From the NCBI RefSeq assembly GCF_000426245.1, contig NZ_AUEZ01000002.1:62001-126000 (forward strand): DNA of 64,000 nucleotides. Direction: 5' to 3'. The DNA is from Bradyrhizobium sp. Ai1a-2. GTDB taxonomy: Bacteria; Pseudomonadota; Alphaproteobacteria; Rhizobiales; Xanthobacteraceae. Made by a program: the position numbers and the translations under genes. This document shows, piece after piece, positions 50,945 through 59,846 of this stretch. Numbering within the stretch: the stretch's first letter is position 1; every line of letters begins with the position of its first letter. The notes below the pieces were generated by a model that was given only the letters and a program-made list of their open reading frames with translations, was not told where the DNA came from and ran no database searches.

Positions 50945-52615
50945 TTAGTTGCAGGGATTGATGGTGAATCCCTTGCGATACTCGGCGAGATGCGCCTCTC
51001 GATCTTCCGGGCTCATTCCGCGCAGCGTCATCAGCGGGCTCTTCAGGGTGTGCCCGCGGAGATCGTCAAGCGTCCACATCTCCTTCTCGTCGAAGCGCAG
51101 GTGGGGCTGCGGGACCAGCGTCTTGCCGTCGGTGCGAACGAAGCCGAGGTCCTTGATCGCGTCGGCGAGGTCCCAATCATGGTAGCAGCTTTCCCATTCA
51201 CGCCGTCCGCTGAACCGCCCCATCGCTGGCGTCGGCCGTCCCTCATATTCGTCGGCGAATGCCTGCACGGCCGTCCAGCGATCCAGCTCGTGCGCGAAGG
51301 TATAGAGCTGGCCGTCGATCTCTCCGGTGACGATGTCCTCGCGGATCAGGCAAGGCACCAGGCACGACCAGCAGCGATGCGGATAGACGTAGCCGACGTC
51401 GCTGTTGAACAGGATGTTGGTCTGGCCGCGATGCGACAGCTTCTCGTACCATTTCCAGAAATCGCCGAACTGGGCGTACCAGCCTGGATATTTGTGCTCG
51501 AACCACTCGAAGTCCTTGTCGGTCTGAGCTTCGATCCGCCAGAAGTTCACGGGCCAGCCAACCGCGAAGAATTGCGCGACCCTGTGGACGTAGTGCTTCT
51601 CGGTCAGGCGCTTCCAGGCCGTCTGGACGTCGTCATGATGGATCTTGATGCCGTATTTCTCGAGCGGCAGCATATAGGTGCGGTAATAGTCCTCGAAGAT
51701 CCAGCGATGCCACATCTCCACGTAGGACTCTTTGTTCTTGTCGCGATTCGTGGTTCCATACTCGATGAAGGTTCCGATCGCGGCATCGACGATCGCGTGG
51801 TTCTGCCAGAAGGCATAGCGCAGGTCCCGCTCGATCAGCACATGGTTCTCGGGCTCCTTGAGCATGGACATCAGCAGCGAATGGCCGTTGCCGATGTGCC
51901 GGCTTTCATCCGACTGCACGGAAAGGAACACGGTCGGGAGCGCGTAGTCGCCGTTGCGGGCGGCTTCGGATGGCATCGCTACGAACAGCGTGTTCGTAAA
52001 GGCGGTCTCGGCCACAACCGTCAGATAGATGTTCGCCGAGGTGATTGCGTCACCGGTGATGAAGCCCTCACCGAACTGACGGCCGATCGTTGTGGCATAG
52101 CACTTGCCGAACGCCTCTTCCGTGATATCGAACCCGGCCGGATCGATGTAGTTCTCCATGTACCACTTCTTGAGGTTCATCTGGATCGTCGAGTGACGGA
52201 ACTCGTCGACCATCTGCATCGTGAAGCCGGTGCGCAGATCCTCACCTGGAGCGAGACGGCCGACCATGGCCATCGAGCGCGCCGCCGAGATCTCCGGGAA
52301 CGGGATGATCGCCAGGAACAGCTTCATCCACTCGACCCATCGCGGCTCGACGTTGCGGAACATGTCGCCGCGCAAGGCAGCATCGAGCGCGCCGTAGACG
52401 CGGTTGTCCTTTTCCTCCTGCATCGGGAAATAAGAGCGAAGGACCTGCTTCATCGGATCCTTCGGAGCCTTTGTGATCTTGTAGTCCGTGGGGAAGGTCA
52501 TCGCCTCCTGGACGTAGGAAGGATTCCAACCGAGATCTGCAATCTTCTTTGCAGCCTCACCAACGGGAATGCCGCGCTGGGCCGTGATCTTGTTGAGTGT
52601 TAGCGTACCAGACAT
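50945..52615 (-). CDS. mimA: Soluble diiron monooxygenase hydroxylase alpha subunit MimA (propane 2-monooxygenase type)
   Basis: 556 residues. All six diiron ligands can be placed: Glu108 (PFPEIS), Glu138 and His141 (VDEFRHS), Glu203 (VAETAF), Glu237 and His240 (SDESRH). Overall it matches the group of propane/acetone/phenol-oxidising monooxygenases called mim or prm. Substrate range in that group includes propane, acetone, methyl ethyl ketone and phenol, so the substrate here is not settled. First gene of the operon, with an approximately 310-bp leader to the sigma-54 promoter. Confidence 0.93.
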   Translation of the reverse strand: MSGTLTLNKITAQRGIPVGEAAKKIADLGWNPSYVQEAMTFPTDYKITKAPKDPMKQVLRSYFPMQEEKDNRVYGALDAALRGDMFRNVEPRWVEWMKLFLAIIPFPEISAARSMAMVGRLAPGEDLRTGFTMQMVDEFRHSTIQMNLKKWYMENYIDPAGFDITEEAFGKCYATTIGRQFGEGFITGDAITSANIYLTVVAETAFTNTLFVAMPSEAARNGDYALPTVFLSVQSDESRHIGNGHSLLMSMLKEPENHVLIERDLRYAFWQNHAIVDAAIGTFIEYGTTNRDKNKESYVEMWHRWIFEDYYRTYMLPLEKYGIKIHHDDVQTAWKRLTEKHYVHRVAQFFAVGWPVNFWRIEAQTDKDFEWFEHKYPGWYAQFGDFWKWYEKLSHRGQTNILFNSDVGYVYPHRCWSCLVPCLIREDIVTGEIDGQLYTFAHELDRWTAVQAFADEYEGRPTPAMGRFSGRREWESCYHDWDLADAIKDLGFVRTDGKTLVPQPHLRFDEKEMWTLDDLRGHTLKSPLMTLRGMSPEDREAHLAEYRKGFTINPCN

Positions 52616-52937
52616 CTAGCCTATCCTCCTGATCGAGTCAGAAACCACATCGATATTCCGCCTGCCCCACGCCTCCACGGCCGGGCAGTGCTTACCCGTG
52701 CGTTACGGGCCACCTCGCGGTCGTTCTCACGACCGGACGTTTGATATCGGCAAGGGTCTCAGGATGACTGTGGAGCGCTTCGCGGGTGATCAGCGGCGAT
52801 CCTGGAACCAGCGGCTTCCCGATCGCAGTTGTGTTGTCCCGCACAAGATACGTCCTCAGCTAGGCATCCCCTTCCCTCGTTCTTTTCGCGGCTCGCCCCA
52901 GACGAGGACCAGTCTGCGTTGTTGTGCTCAGTAGCTT

Positions 52938-52953
52938 TGCAATGGGCGTGCCA
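52938..52953 (-). promoter_or_regulatory. Sigma-54 promoter of the mim operon
   Basis: On the reverse strand TGGCACGCCCATTGCA is a perfect match to TGGCACG-N4-TTGCW. Transcription would start near 52926, leaving a leader of about 310 nt before mimA. The spacer 52616-53231 (616 bp) contains no supported gene, only this promoter and the palindromes at 53052-53126. Confidence 0.85.
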
Positions 52954-53051
52954 GCTCATCCGAGCGACTTGCCAGATGATTTCTGATGACGTGAGCGTGG
53001 GATGAGTGACAGTCGCCCCCGCACAGCCATCGGCTTGACGACTGATCGAGA

Positions 53052-53126
53052 CGCAAATTGCGACAGGAATTGCAAAATGAGAATCGCTGTAAAGCAGATG
53101 CGCCAGTGTGCACCGCAATGTTTGCG
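53052..53126. promoter_or_regulatory. Two palindromic upstream activator sites
   Basis: CGCAAATTGCG (53052-53062) and CGCAATGTTTGCG (53114-53126) share the half-site CGCAA/TTGCG, with 1-nt and 3-nt spacers. They lie about 100 and 170 bp upstream of the -24 element, where sigma-54 activators bind. They are inferred sites for the AcoR-type protein at 41626. Confidence 0.55.
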
Positions 53127-53231
53127 CCGCAGTAGCGATCACTCGCTCGGACGAAGTCCGCCATGCACATGACCGGCGGACACCAAATCCATCGCGAGCA
53201 AATGCGCGCCCGCGATGGATCGGATACTCTC

Positions 53232-54284
53232 TCAGGGAATCAAAACTGCGCGTCCATGAATCTTGCCGGCATTGAGATCGTGCAGCGCGTCGTTTGCATT
53301 CGCGAGACGATATTCGGCGGTTGCGAGTTCAACCAAGCCCCGATCTGCAAGCGCCATCAACTCCGTTAGTTCGGCCCAAGTGCCGACCAGGTTGCCGATA
53401 ATATTTTTCTCGGTAATCACCATGTCGACGGTCGGGACACGGATGTCCTCACCGTAGCCAACAACGTAGTAGCTGCCCATTGGGCGGGTCATCGCCAGCC
53501 CCTTGGATGTCGTGCCTTTCTCGCCGACAAAATCGATCACGGCTTCCGCGCCGTTTCCGGCAGTCAATGTCAGAACGGCTGCCACTTCGTTGCCGTCAGC
53601 TTTCACCAGATGGTCGGCGCCCGACTTTTCGGCCAGTTTCAGCGACGCTTCGGACTTATCGACCACAATGACGTCGGCCGCACACATCGCCTTGAGACAC
53701 TGGATTCCGATGTGGCCCAATCCACCTGCACCGATGACGACACAGGATTCGCCTGGCAAAAGGTGACGCGTCGCTTTCTTCACCGCCCGATAGGCCGTGA
53801 GGCCCGCATCCGCATAAGGAGCGACATCCTTTGGCGCAAGTGTCTTTGGTAGCGGCACAATATTGCGTTCCGAGGTGCAAAGGAATTCTGCATAGCCGCC
53901 GTTGCAATCAAGACCCGGAAATGTACCGGGACCGTGCATGTCGAAGCCTCTGCGGCAGGCGAGACACGTGCCACCCGTGATTTTCGGGTGAACGATGACC
54001 GGGTCACCCTTCTTCAGTCCCTCGACTTCCTTGCCAACCTCTTCGATCCAACCGGCATTTTCGTGTCCCATGATGATCGGCAGCAGTTTGTCGCCGGTCG
54101 GATCCATATGCGGCTTCCATACGCCTTCGATGATATGAAGGTCAGTCCTGCATACGCCGGCACCGCCGATGCGGACGATGACATCAGTCGATTTGGTCAG
54201 CTTCGGATCAGGCGCGTTCTCCTCACTGACCCACTGGTCGTTGGAAAGCTTCTCGTCATACGCTCTCAATACTTGGGCTCTCAT
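53232..54284 (-). CDS. Zinc-type alcohol dehydrogenase
   Basis: 350 residues of the medium-chain dehydrogenase family. Catalytic zinc region CRTDLHIIEGVWKPH and GHENAGWIEEVG, nucleotide-binding GAGGLGHIGIQ, and a structural-zinc loop with only the first cysteines kept (GGTCLACRRGFDMHG), so the structural zinc may be absent. It is expected to oxidise the alcohol made by the monooxygenase. ATG at 54282-54284 after GGAGG; its own sigma-54-like promoter precedes it. Confidence 0.9.
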   Translation of the reverse strand: MRAQVLRAYDEKLSNDQWVSEENAPDPKLTKSTDVIVRIGGAGVCRTDLHIIEGVWKPHMDPTGDKLLPIIMGHENAGWIEEVGKEVEGLKKGDPVIVHPKITGGTCLACRRGFDMHGPGTFPGLDCNGGYAEFLCTSERNIVPLPKTLAPKDVAPYADAGLTAYRAVKKATRHLLPGESCVVIGAGGLGHIGIQCLKAMCAADVIVVDKSEASLKLAEKSGADHLVKADGNEVAAVLTLTAGNGAEAVIDFVGEKGTTSKGLAMTRPMGSYYVVGYGEDIRVPTVDMVITEKNIIGNLVGTWAELTELMALADRGLVELATAEYRLANANDALHDLNAGKIHGRAVLIP

Positions 54285-54337
54285 GTTGTCCTCCGTCTGC
54301 CCAGCGAGCTTTGCGCTCGCCATCGCGGAGGCGCCTC

Positions 54338-54353
54338 AGCATTTTTCATGCCA
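54338..54353 (-). promoter_or_regulatory. Sigma-54 promoter of the alcohol dehydrogenase gene
   Basis: Reverse strand TGGCATGAAAAATGCT fits TGGCAYR-N4-TTGCW with one mismatch and correct spacing. Predicted start near 54326, about 40 nt before the ATG. It suggests co-induction with the mim operon. Confidence 0.68.
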
Positions 54354-54419
54354 GCGGAACTGTTGTTGCAGCGCATCGGCAATCTTCCGAATTGCTTCGG
54401 CAGGAGCCATCGCGATGCG

Positions 54420-54905
54420 TTATCGCCGCCCTCTTTCGCCAAGGGTCAAATGGGTCACCGTTGCCGCGAGATTGACGCCGATCGCGCGCTCGACGGAAAG
54501 CGGCTGCAGCACGACGCTTCGGCGCGATCCGCCGATCAGAGCGTTGGCGCCAAGGCCGGGACCAAGCGCAACATTGGCGCTGGCCCCCACATAGCTCCCG
54601 CGCATCGTGCCGGGGCCAATCCGCGAGTTCTTGGCAAAGACGGCCCAGGATAGAACGCCACCTCCGGTGACGCCGACGTCAAGACCGACACGCCTGATCC
54701 GCCCAGCGTAAATGTAGCGTTGCGACGAACCTCGCCGGTAGAACACGCAACGCAGCGACTGCGTCGATCCAACAACGAATCCGATCCGCGGACTGCTGGC
54801 ACACAACAGCCGGCCGACCCTGAAGGTCTCGCCTTGCGCGGGCGTTGCCACGGCGGAAATCGAAGCGAAAATACACAAGGCACAAAACAACCGTATCGTC
54901 TGCAT
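54420..54905 (-). CDS. DUF992 family secreted protein
   Basis: A 161-residue protein with a signal peptide (about 25 residues, ending in AQGE) and the DUF992 pattern: VGRLLCASSPRIGFVVGSTQ, then LRCVFYRR; later RGSYVGASANVALGPGLGAN and LIGGSRRSVVLQPLSVE. Common in rhizobia; function unknown. Confidence 0.82.
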   Translation of the reverse strand: MQTIRLFCALCIFASISAVATPAQGETFRVGRLLCASSPRIGFVVGSTQSLRCVFYRRGSSQRYIYAGRIRRVGLDVGVTGGGVLSWAVFAKNSRIGPGTMRGSYVGASANVALGPGLGANALIGGSRRSVVLQPLSVERAIGVNLAATVTHLTLGERGRR

Positions 54906-55095
54906 CTCAGGCCTCGACTTGATCACTGGTGCTGTCAGGCGCGGCCGCGCGGCCTTCTCCGCTGCCCGTCAGTCTCGCTCATGGGACATCCACCGCCGCC
55001 GGCTTCCTTCCTCTACTGCTTTCGATCAGTCATCGACGGCTCACGCCACATGAGCGGATCTGGTCCGTCATACCGAGCAATAGGCCGCAAGCGGT

Positions 55096-55341
55096 TCAAT
55101 TGGCCGACTGCCGCCCAGCAGGCGCTTGGGTGCGAACCCGCCTGCTGCCGAAATGTGGATGCTGTCCGCCGCGGTGGCGCCAATAGCGATGCTTGTGCGG
55201 GTTCATATTTGTATTCGGTGCCGCGCTCTTTTGCGCAGCCGCGCCCTTGTCAGTCGACTGCGCCACCGCCAGGCCTGGCGGCGCCGCGATGGCTGCAGCT
55301 ACGCCGACGACCAGAGCGCCGAATACGAGTCGGATATTCAT
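55096..55341 (-). CDS. Small secreted protein, His/Arg-rich
   Basis: 81 residues: signal peptide (MNIRLVFGALVVGVAAAIAA, ending near LAVAQ), then an alanine/lysine linker and a tail rich in His and Arg (NPHKHRYWRHRGGQHPHFGS). GGAGG precedes the ATG. Periplasmic; metal or anion binding is possible. Typical of Bradyrhizobium orphan secreted proteins. Confidence 0.62.
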   Translation of the reverse strand: MNIRLVFGALVVGVAAAIAAPPGLAVAQSTDKGAAAQKSAAPNTNMNPHKHRYWRHRGGQHPHFGSRRVRTQAPAGRQSAN

Positions 55342-55740
55342 GCTCGCCTCCATGTTCCCATCGGCGATAGCCCAAGCGCTGAGGGCGGCAAGAAATGCGG
55401 GATGCCGGCCAGCCGATGGATACGACCTTATCGGCACAATTGCTGCTCGCCCATCCGGAATTCTATGTAGGATGTGGCGGCAGAAACTGCGCATCGCCAT
55501 GCTGCGCTGCGTCAGGTCTCGGGAGGCGGGCCGCATGAACGAAAATACTGCATCCGCCTCCACGAGTCGGGGCGCACCGCAGCCTCCGGTGACCTGTGGC
55601 GTTTCCTCCAAGACGCTCCGCGCGCCGAAGCAGCGTAGTTCCCGCCCCCGGAGATCGGGTGATCATCCGATATTGCGCACGGTGGCTAACACCATAGACT
55701 CTCCTGTCCCGAGCTCGGCGCGGCCGAGAGGAGGTAAGCC
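55342..55740. other. Divergent spacer, no supported gene
   Basis: About 400 bp between the small secreted protein gene and the BI-1 family gene. Open frames here run into the genes on either side and have no separate ribosome sites. It presumably holds both promoters. Confidence 0.5.
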
Positions 55741-56454
55741 ATGTCAAATTATGACCAGAATGCAGTCACTTCCGGTACAGTCGGCAGCGATGCCATCGTG
55801 GTCGATGCCGGCCTCCGCAGCTACATGCTGCGCATCTACAACTACATGGCGACAGGTGTTGGCCTCACTGCACTTGTTGCCTGGCTGACCTATCAGTTCA
55901 CTGGTCCCGCACTGCTGCAGAGCCCGCTGATGTGGATCTTCATCCTGGCGCCACTGGCCCTCGTGTTCTTCATCAGTGCGCGCATCCATACGCTGTCGGC
56001 AACGACTGCACGGTGGGTGTTCTTTGTCTATGCGGGCCTGGTCGGCGTGTCGCTCTCGACCTTGCTCCACATCTACACCAGCTCCTCGATCACGCGGGTG
56101 TTCTTCATCGCAGCCGCAACGTTCGGGGCGCTCAGCATCTTTGGCTACACCACCAGGCGCGACCTATCCGGACTAGGCACCTTCCTGTTCATGGGGTTGA
56201 TTGGAATCATCATCGCAGGCCTGGTCAACCTCTTCCTGCACTCGACCGGACTTGACTGGTTGATCTCGATCGTCGGCGTCGGCATCTTTGCCGGCCTGAC
56301 TGCCTATGATACCCAGCGTATCAAGGCGATGTATGACTCCAGGGATGATGAAGCTTCCGCAGGCCGCAAGTCGGTACTCGCCGCGTTGTCGCTCTACCTC
56401 AATTTCATCAACCTGTTCATGATGATGCTGCGCCTTGCGGGCACTCGGCGCTAG
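55741..56454 (+). CDS. Bax inhibitor-1 (BI-1/YccA) family membrane protein
   Basis: 237 residues with seven predicted membrane helices. The helix-1 motif YMLRIYNYMATGVGLTALVA and the C-terminal block GLTAYDTQRIKAMYDSRDDE, then LSLYLNFINLFMMMLRL, are diagnostic. Bacterial members are pH-sensitive calcium-leak proteins or FtsH modulators. Excellent ribosome site (GAGGAGG). Confidence 0.92.
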   Translation: MSNYDQNAVTSGTVGSDAIVVDAGLRSYMLRIYNYMATGVGLTALVAWLTYQFTGPALLQSPLMWIFILAPLALVFFISARIHTLSATTARWVFFVYAGLVGVSLSTLLHIYTSSSITRVFFIAAATFGALSIFGYTTRRDLSGLGTFLFMGLIGIIIAGLVNLFLHSTGLDWLISIVGVGIFAGLTAYDTQRIKAMYDSRDDEASAGRKSVLAALSLYLNFINLFMMMLRLAGTRR

Positions 56455-56757
56455 CGCGGAAGATGCCGATCGACAGACATTCCCGAGAGCGATATGCTGT
56501 TAGTGCCATCACAAGAAAGCTTCCGTCGCAGCGGACGCGTTTCCGCGCATTTTAGTCGTTGTTGCACCTCATTAGCTGCCGTCCTGTTCGCGGCTGGAGT
56601 CCAGCGCAGGAATTCAGGAGTTCCAGCCTAATATTGATGCACGTCAATGGTGCTTTTCTACCTGACGATGTATAGTGGACTTGGATATCCGATCGGGTCA
56701 GGGAGATCGATCGAGGTAAGGGGCGGCTTTCGGTATCGAGAGCCGTGTGGAAGGCGA
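56455..56757. other. Spacer before the PAS kinase, nothing specific seen
   Basis: About 300 bp. The kinase frame stays open back to an ATG at 56647, but that extension looks non-coding. Confidence 0.4.
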
Positions 56758-57966
56758 GTGCGTGCCGTGAAGCAACATAATGCTCCCACGTGTGGGTCGG
56801 ATCGAACCACCGCACAGGGATGGTCGGGCATTGGTGCACCAAGCGCAAGCGATCGGCTGTACTGGAAGCTGGCTTCCGACCTTCTCTTCGTGATGCGCCT
56901 TACGTGCGAAGGGCGCATTGTCTATGAGGGTATAAACCCGGCATTCGAATCTCTTCTCGGGATCGCGTCCGAAGACATCCGAGGGATGGCCGTTTGCGAC
57001 TGCATGGATAGGCAGGATGCAAGGTCCATCCATGAGGCGCTTGATGCTTGTCGTGCGAGAGGTGGCGAGGTCCGGATCCGGCATCGGCTCGCCCTCGGAG
57101 GATCCGCACGGATGGTCGAGACGATCGTTGCGCCGATCTGCGACCCCCTGACCGGCGGCATTGTCACCTTCATCGGTAGCCATCGGATCGTGGAAGGAGC
57201 GTCATCCAAAAACCTGGAAGCGCTTTCTGACGGCAATGCGAACATGAGCGCCACGCTGGTTTCCATTCAGGAAGACATGCAGCAACGCATTGCCTCCGAC
57301 CTCCACGACTCGACGTGCCAGCATTTGATCGCTACGAGCCTCGGGGTGATGCGACTGCGGAACAGCTTGAGTGAGCCGGCCAAAGCCGAGGGGCTCTGCG
57401 ACGATATCGATGCGTCGATCGATCAGGCGATCAAGGAAATCCGGGCCTTTGCCTACCTGCTGCACCCGCAAAATCTGACGGTTGCCGGGTTGAAAGCGAC
57501 AATGGAGAGATATGCGGAAGGGTTCGCGGCGCGCACATCATTGAGAGTCGATGCCAGTATCTCGCCCGAGATCGATCAAGTCCCTTACGAAACACAGCGT
57601 TCGCTGCTGCGCGTGGTCCAGGAGGCGCTGACGAATGTCTTTCGTCATGCAAGAGCGACGGAAGTCGAGATCGTGATCGAGACGACCGACACCCACTTCC
57701 GGCTGAGGGTCAGCGACAATGGGCGCGGCATGCCGCTCGACCAGGCGCTCGGCGGCGCGATGGCAGGGCCGCCCGGCGTCGGAATTCCCGCGATGAAGGT
57801 TAGACTGCAGCAGATCGGAGGCACCCTCGAGATCCGCTCCGGGCCGGGAACGGGGCGGCCCGGCACGACACTATCCGCGGTGTTCCCTCGCGGTCCTGCG
57901 ACCGAAAAAACGCCGCCGGCCAAAGGTCGTCCGCGCCATCATGGTCCGCGCAAACCGGTCCACTAA
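56758..57966 (+). CDS. Cytosolic PAS histidine kinase of the NarX/HisKA_3 type
   Basis: About 402 residues without membrane segments. A PAS domain (RLYWKLASDLLFVMRLTCEG; YEGINPAFESLLGIASEDIR), then the HisKA_3 phospho-acceptor motif in RIASDLHDSTCQHLIATSLG, and an ATPase domain (LTNVFRHARA; SDNGRGMPLD; GVGIPAMKVRL). The start is uncertain: GTG 56758 (chosen, GGAAGG close upstream), GTG 56767 or ATG 56647. Located 66 bp before the first response regulator gene, its likely partner. Confidence 0.83.
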   Translation: MRAVKQHNAPTCGSDRTTAQGWSGIGAPSASDRLYWKLASDLLFVMRLTCEGRIVYEGINPAFESLLGIASEDIRGMAVCDCMDRQDARSIHEALDACRARGGEVRIRHRLALGGSARMVETIVAPICDPLTGGIVTFIGSHRIVEGASSKNLEALSDGNANMSATLVSIQEDMQQRIASDLHDSTCQHLIATSLGVMRLRNSLSEPAKAEGLCDDIDASIDQAIKEIRAFAYLLHPQNLTVAGLKATMERYAEGFAARTSLRVDASISPEIDQVPYETQRSLLRVVQEALTNVFRHARATEVEIVIETTDTHFRLRVSDNGRGMPLDQALGGAMAGPPGVGIPAMKVRLQQIGGTLEIRSGPGTGRPGTTLSAVFPRGPATEKTPPAKGRPRHHGPRKPVH

Positions 57967-58032
57967 CAGCTGAACTCGCTTCGCCGATGCCGGCCGAGCC
58001 CGCGATGCAACACGAGTGGGAGTTAACCCGCC

Positions 58033-58653
58033 ATGAAGCGCTTTCTTATCGCCGACGATCATGAAGCGGTACGGTCGGGACTGCGAGCGGTTCTGGAACA
58101 ACGTGCCGACTGGGAAGTCGTTGCTGAAGCCAACGACGGCAGCAAGGCCCTTGCCGCCGCGATCGCGAACCAGCCTCATGTCGCGATCGTCGATTTCTCC
58201 ATGCCGCGCATGACGGGCGTGGAGGTCGCGCGGCGGATCAGGGAATATCGTCTGCCGACCGAGGTGCTGATCTTCACGGTCCACAACTCCAACCTGCTGG
58301 CGCAGGAGGCATTCGAGGCGGGTGCCCGGGCATTCGTGTTGAAATCGGATGCCAACAGGTTGTTGTTGGCGGCGGTTGAGTCGCTTCTCGCGCACAAGCC
58401 ATTTTGCACCGAAAGCTGTTCGCCTGAATCGAACGAGGTCTCGACCGGAGATCGGGACCGGCTCTCGCCGCGGGAGCGGCTGGTGGTCAAGCTGATCGCG
58501 GAGGGCTACAGCAACAAGCGCATCGGCGCCATCCTGAACCTCAGCGTCAAGACCGCCGAAGCGCACCGGGCGGCCGCGATGCGCAAGCTGGACATCCACT
58601 CGACGGCAGGCCTGGTTCGCTACGCGGTTCGTGCGCGGCTGCTGGAAGCATGA
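58033..58653 (+). CDS. NarL/FixJ-type response regulator (1)
   Basis: 206 residues: receiver domain with Asp pair ADDHEAVRSG and phospho-acceptor in VAIVDFSMPRMTG, then a LuxR-type helix-turn-helix (SPRERLVVKLIAEGYSNKRI, then LNLSVKTAEAHRAAAMRKL). It follows the PAS kinase and is a close homologue of the regulator at 58856. Confidence 0.9.
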   Translation: MKRFLIADDHEAVRSGLRAVLEQRADWEVVAEANDGSKALAAAIANQPHVAIVDFSMPRMTGVEVARRIREYRLPTEVLIFTVHNSNLLAQEAFEAGARAFVLKSDANRLLLAAVESLLAHKPFCTESCSPESNEVSTGDRDRLSPRERLVVKLIAEGYSNKRIGAILNLSVKTAEAHRAAAMRKLDIHSTAGLVRYAVRARLLEA

Positions 58654-58855
58654 TGCGCTCGGGCGCCGTTGATCCGGCGCTTGAGCTTCCGTTCCAGCTT
58701 CTTCTGCCGTGGACCCGGGAGACTCGGCTGGCCTCAGTACATTCCCCGCGAAATCCGAGGGTTTTGCGGGATAACGGCCGGAAAGCCAATCAGTATGATT
58801 CTGACCTCGCTGTCGGCTGCAGCTATTGACCGTTCCAGCGTATAGGAACGACGCC

Positions 58856-59491
58856 ATGAAACGCATCCTGATTGCGGATGATCATGAAGTCGTACGTTCC
58901 GGACTTCGTGCGATCGTTGAAACGCGCTCCAACTGGATTGTCACTGCCGAAGCGCCCGACGGCGAGCAGGCGATCGCACTGGCGTTGGAAACGAGACCAG
59001 ACGTCATCATCGCCGACTATTCCATGCCTCTCGTGAACGGACTGGAAGTCAGCCGCCGCGTCAAGGCGCTCCGGCTGCGCTCGGAAGTGTTGATCCTCAC
59101 CATGCACGAAAATGAGGAGATTCTGACCGAAACCCTCTTGAGCGGGATACGCGGCTTCCTGCTCAAATCGGACGCCAGGAAGCATCTCATCTCGGCAATC
59201 GAGGCTCTGCTCGACGGTCGACCTTACTTCACCAGTGTCGTGTTGGAGAAACTGCTGACCGACTACCAGCTTAACAAGCAGAATAAGTCCGGTGCGCTCC
59301 TGACATCGCGGGAGCAGAACGTCGTTCAGTTGATTGCAGAGGGACATACCAACAAGGCCATCAGCTCGATCTTGAAGCTTAGCGTGAAAACTGTCGAAAC
59401 CCATCGGGCTTCGGCCATGCGCAAGCTTGGCATGTCATCGACAGCCGAGCTGGTTCGCTATGCGATTCGCAAGAAGCTGGTTGCGCCCTGA
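58856..59491 (+). CDS. NarL/FixJ-type response regulator (2)
   Basis: 211 residues, strongly similar to regulator 1: ADDHEVVRSGLRAIVETRSN, phospho-acceptor VIIADYSMPLVNG, LuxR helix-turn-helix TSREQNVVQLIAEGHTNKAI, then LKLSVKTVETHRASAMRKLG. ATG 58856 after AGGAA. The 202-bp spacer before it may hold its own promoter. Confidence 0.9.
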   Translation: MKRILIADDHEVVRSGLRAIVETRSNWIVTAEAPDGEQAIALALETRPDVIIADYSMPLVNGLEVSRRVKALRLRSEVLILTMHENEEILTETLLSGIRGFLLKSDARKHLISAIEALLDGRPYFTSVVLEKLLTDYQLNKQNKSGALLTSREQNVVQLIAEGHTNKAISSILKLSVKTVETHRASAMRKLGMSSTAELVRYAIRKKLVAP

Positions 59492-59597
59492 TCGCCCTAA
59501 AGCACCGGTAGCTCGGGGTTCCGCCGCGAGTATTGCTGGGGCGATGCCGTCGGGATGCTCTGACTCCACCAAGTACCCGCAACGGCGCGCGAGCTGA

Positions 59598-59846
59598 TTA
59601 TTGACCCGAGTGCGCGCGGCCCCGCCGGTGATGTCGCCCGAATGCCACGCGCGGATTGACGGCGCATGTGGCCATTCGTCCTGACGCCGCGGCCATGCAC
59701 GCCGCGCGCGTGCGGAACGAGCAATCGCCCGGAATCCCCATAGCTCGAGATTGCAGGCAATAGCGATAGTCCCTCGCCGCTGCGGGACCAGCTTCGGCAA
59801 TCCAGATCAAGCCGGCCGCAGATAAGAGTGCCATCAGATAGCGCAT
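59598..59846 (-). CDS. DUF3551 small secreted protein
   Basis: 82 residues: signal peptide (MRYLMALLSAAGLIWIAEAG), then the cysteine pattern of DUF3551 (YRYCLQSR; DCSFRTRAACMAAASGRMAT, then CAVNP). Family confined largely to Bradyrhizobiaceae; function unknown. GAGGTGA precedes the ATG. Confidence 0.8.
   Translation of the reverse strand: MRYLMALLSAAGLIWIAEAGPAAARDYRYCLQSRAMGIPGDCSFRTRAACMAAASGRMATCAVNPRVAFGRHHRRGRAHSGQ

Noticed and set aside
52759-53170. Reverse-strand open frames of 80-127 codons in the mim promoter region
   Set aside because: They run through the sigma-54 promoter and palindromes, have poor protein character and lack ribosome sites.
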